From: an uncultured Erythrobacter sp.
Lineage (GTDB): Bacteria > Pseudomonadota > Alphaproteobacteria > Sphingomonadales > Sphingomonadaceae
Direction of reading: 5' to 3'
Assembly (NCBI GenBank): GCA_947499505.1
Contig: CANMOQ010000002.1
Span: 868,001 to 932,000 of the forward strand
DNA: 64,000 nt
The position numbers were made by a program, and so were the translations under genes. Shown piece by piece: positions 60,552-64,000 of the stretch. The notes below the pieces were generated by a model that worked only from the letters and a program-made list of their open reading frames with translations, searched no databases and had not been told where the DNA came from. Numbering within the stretch: the stretch's first letter is position 1; every line of letters starts with the position of its first letter.

Positions 60552-61250
60552 TTGGCACAAGACAATGCACATGCAAAAAACCCGGCACGCCAGAAACGGT
60601 CTCAGCGGTCACGGCGAGATATTCTGCGCTCGGCACGGATGGCTTTTGCAAGGCATGGTTTCGAAGGGGCAAACATCCGCGACATAGCCACCGAGGTCGG
60701 CGTAACTCACACCCTTATCCGTTACCACTTCGGCAACAAGTCAGATCTCTGGAAGGCTGTGATCGACGATATGTATGCCCGGCTCAATGCAGCCATGAGC
60801 AAGGATCAAGCCGGCGGCTTCGATCTGAGGACGAAAGAAGGACTTCGGGCCTGGCTTCGCTTTTACATCGGTTACTGCGCGAAGAACCCGGAACAGGCGA
60901 GGATCATGATCAACGAATCAATGGTCCGAAGTGAGAGGCTTGACTACATGGTAGGCCATATCAGGCGCAGTCACCGCGCGCTGATCCCCGTGTTCAGACA
61001 CTTGATGAAAGATGGTGTTGTTCCGGACATGTGGCTCGTCTCTTTCTTCTACATTATCTCCACGATGTGCCAGATGCCCTTCGTGCTCTCGACGACCATT
61101 GAACGGCTGTACGGTGTGGATATGACATCCGAACCGGCAATTGAGGCACATTACGAAGCGGTTGTCGCCTTCATGCTTGGAGAGCCGCCGAGACATCAAT
61201 TGCAGTGGCCTGCTTTGCCGGACTGGGCAAAGCAAGCCCAAGCGAGCTGA
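60552..61250 (+). CDS. TetR family transcriptional regulator
   Basis: 232 aa. N-terminal HTH (about 16-65, RSRRDILRSARMAFARHGFE, GVTHTLIRYHFGNKSDLWKA) and an all-helical C-terminal domain with a TetR_C-type FYIGYCAKNPEQARIMINES. The TTG start at 60552 has AAAGGAA 7 bases upstream and there is no in-frame ATG before the HTH. It lies between the divergent GH3-symporter unit and the TonB receptor, with a palindrome on each side, so it is the likely local repressor, probably relieved by the imported glycan or its breakdown product. Confidence 0.9.
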   Translation: MAQDNAHAKNPARQKRSQRSRRDILRSARMAFARHGFEGANIRDIATEVGVTHTLIRYHFGNKSDLWKAVIDDMYARLNAAMSKDQAGGFDLRTKEGLRAWLRFYIGYCAKNPEQARIMINESMVRSERLDYMVGHIRRSHRALIPVFRHLMKDGVVPDMWLVSFFYIISTMCQMPFVLSTTIERLYGVDMTSEPAIEAHYEAVVAFMLGEPPRHQLQWPALPDWAKQAQAS

Positions 61251-61274
61251 TGAACCGTTCATTCCAATCTCCCC

Positions 61275-61305
61275 TTGACAAGCTTTCCAACCGTCTAAAT
61301 TAGAC
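61275..61305 (+). promoter_or_regulatory. Promoter/operator of second TonB receptor
   Basis: TTGACA (61275-61280) is a good -35 box; the half-site CTTTCCA (61283-61289) and the palindrome GTCTAAATTAGAC (61293-61305) lie in the spacer and -10 region. An operator there would block RNA polymerase directly. The -10 box itself is poorly defined. Confidence 0.45.
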
Positions 61306-61330
61306 GTATGTAAAGTTTTGGGAGAATACA

Positions 61331-63661
61331 ATGAGACGCACTATTTTTGCGGGCGCGAGCCTGCTCGCCATGGCTTCGCCAGCGGCTCTGGCGGCACAGG
61401 AGGCCGATACTGACGAGCAGGAGTTCGGCAATGTGATCGTCGTAACCGCGCAAAAGGTCGAACAAGACCTTCAGGACGTACCAGTCTCGGTGACGGCAAT
61501 TGGGGGCGACGCTCTTCAGGTACGGCAGATCGATAGCTTTGATCAGCTGCAATATGTGGCACCTGGCATTGCCTTTAATGCCGGCGTCAACGCCCGTCAG
61601 TCCGCAACAACCATCCGCGGCATTGGCACAAGTCTGTTCAATATCGGCATCGAAGCCTCGACCGCCATTGTGATTGATGGTGTCGTGATGGGGCGGGAAG
61701 GTGCCGGTCTCTTCGATTTTGCCGATGTTCAACGAGTTGAGGTTTTGCGCGGCCCGCAAGGCACCCTGTTTGGCAAAAACGCGTCGGCCGGGGTCGTCTC
61801 GGTGGTCACCAAAGGCCCGACAGACACTTTCGAGGCGGAAGGAAACATTTCCTACGGCTCGTTTGACGAATTGAACCTCTCGGGAGCCGTCAGCGGCCCC
61901 ATCGCCGACACTGTGTCGGCGCGCTTTTCGGGCTATCGCAACACGCGTGATGGGTATGTCCGCAATGTCAATCCGGCTGCGGAGCAGGACCGCCTGAATG
62001 ATCGCGATGAATGGGGCGTACGCGGCAAGGTCAAGTTTGAGATTGGCGGGGCCAGCGACCTTTTGCTGAGTGCAGACTATGTAAAGCGTGATCAGGCTTC
62101 GGGTGCCTTGACCTTGAGGCAAGCATCGCCAGGCGGACCGGGCACTGGCTTGCTCGGTTTTGGCGTGCCCGTCACTGGGCCGGTTAGCTCTTCATTTGGC
62201 ATTGTGCCTGGTCCCGACAACCTCGAAGTCGCGTCGGAAGGCTCGTTCACATCGGAAATGGAAGCTTGGGGAGGCAGTGCAGAATTCACAACCGGGATCG
62301 GCAATCACGATCTGATCTCGCTTACATCTTACCGCGAGTGGACAAGCATAGACAACAATGACGCGGACCTCATCTCTCAACCGTTCCTTGCGGTGAATCT
62401 CGGAGTTTTAGAGCAGTCCCAGTTCAGCCAGGAAATCCGCCTGAATTCCCCACGCGACCAGGCGCTGACTTACACGATCGGGGCTTACTATTTTGAACAG
62501 GATATGACCCAGAACAACATTCAGGGCGGCACCGCTGGTCTTGATTTGCTGGGAGTTCTGCCGGCCGGCTTGCAGCTCGGCACCGATCTGACGTCTTCCT
62601 TCAGCGAGAAGAATTATGCCCTTTTCGGGCAAGGCGAACTCGCGCTCACAGACCGGCTCTCGGTAATCGCAGGATTGCGCGTGCTAAGATCGGAAGTTGA
62701 GGGTGATCAATTCAAGACAGTCGCGGACGGTTTCGTCGGTCCTTACGCAGGGCAGGTCGCTTCAGCCGACGTCGAAAGCGCCTCTGATGAGGATACAGCT
62801 TTGGTGTGGCGTGGCGGTATCCAGTATGAGATCAGCGACGCTGCAAACATCTTTGCGACCGTTTCGCGAGGATACAAAGCGGCTGGCATCGTGCAAGGCC
62901 TGACCGTCACTCCCGTTTCCGGCCAAACCTTGCCCACGGTGGCTCCTGAAGTCCCAACCCAATACGAAGCAGGTGTGCGGTTTCGGAGCGATGATGGCCG
63001 TGTGACCGCCAACTTCACGGGTTACTACACCGAGATTAAGGATTTTCAGGCGCAAACGCTCGTTGACAATCCCGATGCCCCCGGCACATCAATCTTTACG
63101 GTTGCAAATGCTGGCAACGTTGAAACCTACGGGTTTGAAGCTGAGCTTACGGTGATCCCGGTAGAGGGTTTCACACTGTCCGGTGCGTTGGCCTATACCA
63201 AGGCGACTTTCACGGACTTCCCCGGTGCGCCTTGCTACGCACTACAGACTGCAGAGCAGGGGTGTAATGTGGTTGATGGTCAGCGCGTCCAGGATTTGGC
63301 GGGTAAGCCCCTCCCCAACGCTCCTGAAATAGTCGCCAATGGCCTGGCGCGCTACGATTTCGACATCTCTGATTCAGCAGCAGCCTTTGCCCAGGTCGGC
63401 GTTCAGTTCCGCGACAAATCACTGTCTGGAATCACCAATGATCCCAATACGGTTCTGGATGCAAGAACCCTCGTAGATGCACAGATTGGCGTCGATCTTT
63501 TCGACGACCGGATCACCATCGTGGGCTTCGTTCGCAACCTGTTTGACGAAAGCTTCGCTGAATCCATTGTCGGAACGCCTTTCGACACCGGCGGATACTC
63601 GCAGTTCCTGACGCTGGAAGCTCAGCGTACCTGGGGTGCACGCCTTTCGTTCCGGTATTGA
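61331..63661 (+). CDS. TonB-dependent receptor (second glycan locus)
   Basis: 776 aa outer-membrane receptor. Sec signal peptide [20 protein letters not shown] ending ALAAQ; plug beginning [40 protein letters not shown] near 130-150; barrel ending in WGARLSFRY with a terminal aromatic residue. It has the same family architecture as the receptor at 25677 but differs clearly in the barrel. GGGAGAA precedes the ATG by 5 bases. The sulfatase gene follows after 13 bases, which suggests a sulfated glycan or glycoside as ligand. Confidence 0.94.
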   Translation: MRRTIFAGASLLAMASPAALAAQEADTDEQEFGNVIVVTAQKVEQDLQDVPVSVTAIGGDALQVRQIDSFDQLQYVAPGIAFNAGVNARQSATTIRGIGTSLFNIGIEASTAIVIDGVVMGREGAGLFDFADVQRVEVLRGPQGTLFGKNASAGVVSVVTKGPTDTFEAEGNISYGSFDELNLSGAVSGPIADTVSARFSGYRNTRDGYVRNVNPAAEQDRLNDRDEWGVRGKVKFEIGGASDLLLSADYVKRDQASGALTLRQASPGGPGTGLLGFGVPVTGPVSSSFGIVPGPDNLEVASEGSFTSEMEAWGGSAEFTTGIGNHDLISLTSYREWTSIDNNDADLISQPFLAVNLGVLEQSQFSQEIRLNSPRDQALTYTIGAYYFEQDMTQNNIQGGTAGLDLLGVLPAGLQLGTDLTSSFSEKNYALFGQGELALTDRLSVIAGLRVLRSEVEGDQFKTVADGFVGPYAGQVASADVESASDEDTALVWRGGIQYEISDAANIFATVSRGYKAAGIVQGLTVTPVSGQTLPTVAPEVPTQYEAGVRFRSDDGRVTANFTGYYTEIKDFQAQTLVDNPDAPGTSIFTVANAGNVETYGFEAELTVIPVEGFTLSGALAYTKATFTDFPGAPCYALQTAEQGCNVVDGQRVQDLAGKPLPNAPEIVANGLARYDFDISDSAAAFAQVGVQFRDKSLSGITNDPNTVLDARTLVDAQIGVDLFDDRITIVGFVRNLFDESFAESIVGTPFDTGGYSQFLTLEAQRTWGARLSFRY

Positions 63662-63674
63662 AGCGAGGATTCTG

Positions 63675-64000
63675 ATGCGACTCATATCTGGCTTGTTAGG
63701 TTTCATCTTGTTGTGCGGGGGTGCCTCGGCATCCGCCGCACATGATGAAACCCAAACGCCTCCGAACATCGTAATTGTAATGGCCGATGATTTGGGGTGG
63801 GGCGACGTTGGCGCAAATGGCGCGGAGCTGATCCGTACACCCAATATTGATCGACTGGCTAAAGAGGGCATTCGGCTTACCAGTTTCTATGCTGGCTCAA
63901 ATGTATGCACCCCGTCGCGCGCCGCCCTGTTGACGGGGCGCTATCCAATCCGCTCCGGCATGCAACACGTTGTTATGCCGCACAGCGATTTCGGCCTGCC
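63675..64000 (+). CDS. Type I sulfatase, secreted (3' end outside window)
   Basis: The first 108 residues of a formylglycine-dependent sulfatase. A Sec signal peptide ([20 protein letters not shown], cleavage near ASA) is followed by [20 protein letters not shown] with the metal-binding Asp pair, [20 protein letters not shown] and the modification motif [12 protein letters not shown] (C-T-P-S-R, Cys converted to formylglycine by an FGE-type enzyme). It would remove sulfate esters in the periplasm. 13 bases after the receptor, so co-transcribed. The gene runs past the window edge. Confidence 0.93.
   Translation, partial: MRLISGLLGFILLCGGASASAAHDETQTPPNIVIVMADDLGWGDVGANGAELIRTPNIDRLAKEGIRLTSFYAGSNVCTPSRAALLTGRYPIRSGMQHVVMPHSDFGL

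Noticed and set aside
61295..62122. Open frame of 275 codons on the minus strand
   Set aside because: Antisense to the start of the second TonB receptor, with no family similarity seen.
1..64000. CRISPR arrays, rRNA genes, complete tRNA genes, prophage or conjugation modules
   Set aside because: No regularly spaced repeats, rRNA sequence, full cloverleaf, integrase, capsid or relaxase genes were seen.

Overview
The window looks like chromosome from an alphaproteobacterium of the Sphingomonadales (Erythrobacteraceae/Sphingomonadaceae type). The grounds are two large SusC-independent TonB-dependent receptors, GPH-family sugar symporters, glycosidases without signal peptides, many ATGA/TGATG gene overlaps and moderately GC-rich sequence. 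No rRNA or complete tRNA is present, so this placement is inference. There is no CRISPR array, prophage or complete insertion sequence.

Layout. (1) 1-6320: a set of genes for nitrogen functional groups: nitronate monooxygenase (cut by the left edge), amidase and MOSC protein, then an AraC regulator divergent from a nitrilase-aldoxime dehydratase pair. (2) 6324-6850: scar with a decayed VOC gene and an IS3-type orfA remnant. (3) 6855-29819: a sugar catabolic island. A minus-strand operon holds a GH95-like glycosidase, a GH3 glycosidase, an aldose epimerase, xylulokinase, xylose isomerase and an FMN-dependent L-lactate-type dehydrogenase. Around it are a solute-binding-like protein, lactonase, RraA protein, two-part UxaA-type dehydratase, IclR regulator, Gfo/Idh/MocA dehydrogenase, CoA-transferase and MaoC, GPH symporter, TonB receptor, SDR and FAH-family hydrolase. 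Lactonase, dehydratase, SDR and FAH hydrolase together match the non-phosphorylative diketo-hydrolase route for L-fucose or L-rhamnose, which ends in pyruvate and L-lactate; the lactate dehydrogenase would use the latter. A shared TTCRTATWTAA-like motif lies in five promoter regions of this island. (4) 30069-30262: IS6-family remnant closing the island.

(5) 30319-41512: a long minus-strand operon of unknown purpose: two tandem AraC regulators, aldehyde dehydrogenase, SDR, two SnoaL-like proteins, a cysteine-free protein with two nitrile-hydratase-alpha-like repeats, a lipoprotein, an NmrA-like and a F420/NADP-type reductase, an MFS exporter with a C-terminal ABM-like domain, and a secreted metallo-beta-lactamase-fold hydrolase. 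A 21-bp tandem direct repeat upstream of the aldehyde dehydrogenase is a candidate AraC operator. (6) 41513-48442: repeat-rich region with a small HxlR-controlled operon (DUF1428, SRPBCC, PhnB-like, truncated GST), a DUF1963 protein and a secreted alpha-amylase. (7) 49039-55264: LysR-controlled electrophile/quinone-detoxification operon (glutathionyl-hydroquinone reductase, WrbA-like, GST, VOC, ABM lipoprotein, Tat-exported amidohydrolase). (8) 55265-56588: gene-free repeat region. (9) 56589-64000: a second glycan locus: GPH symporter and PA14-containing GH3 divergent from a TetR regulator, TonB receptor and a type I sulfatase cut by the right edge.

Most functional names rest on recognisable family motifs; substrates are inferred from gene neighbourhoods.
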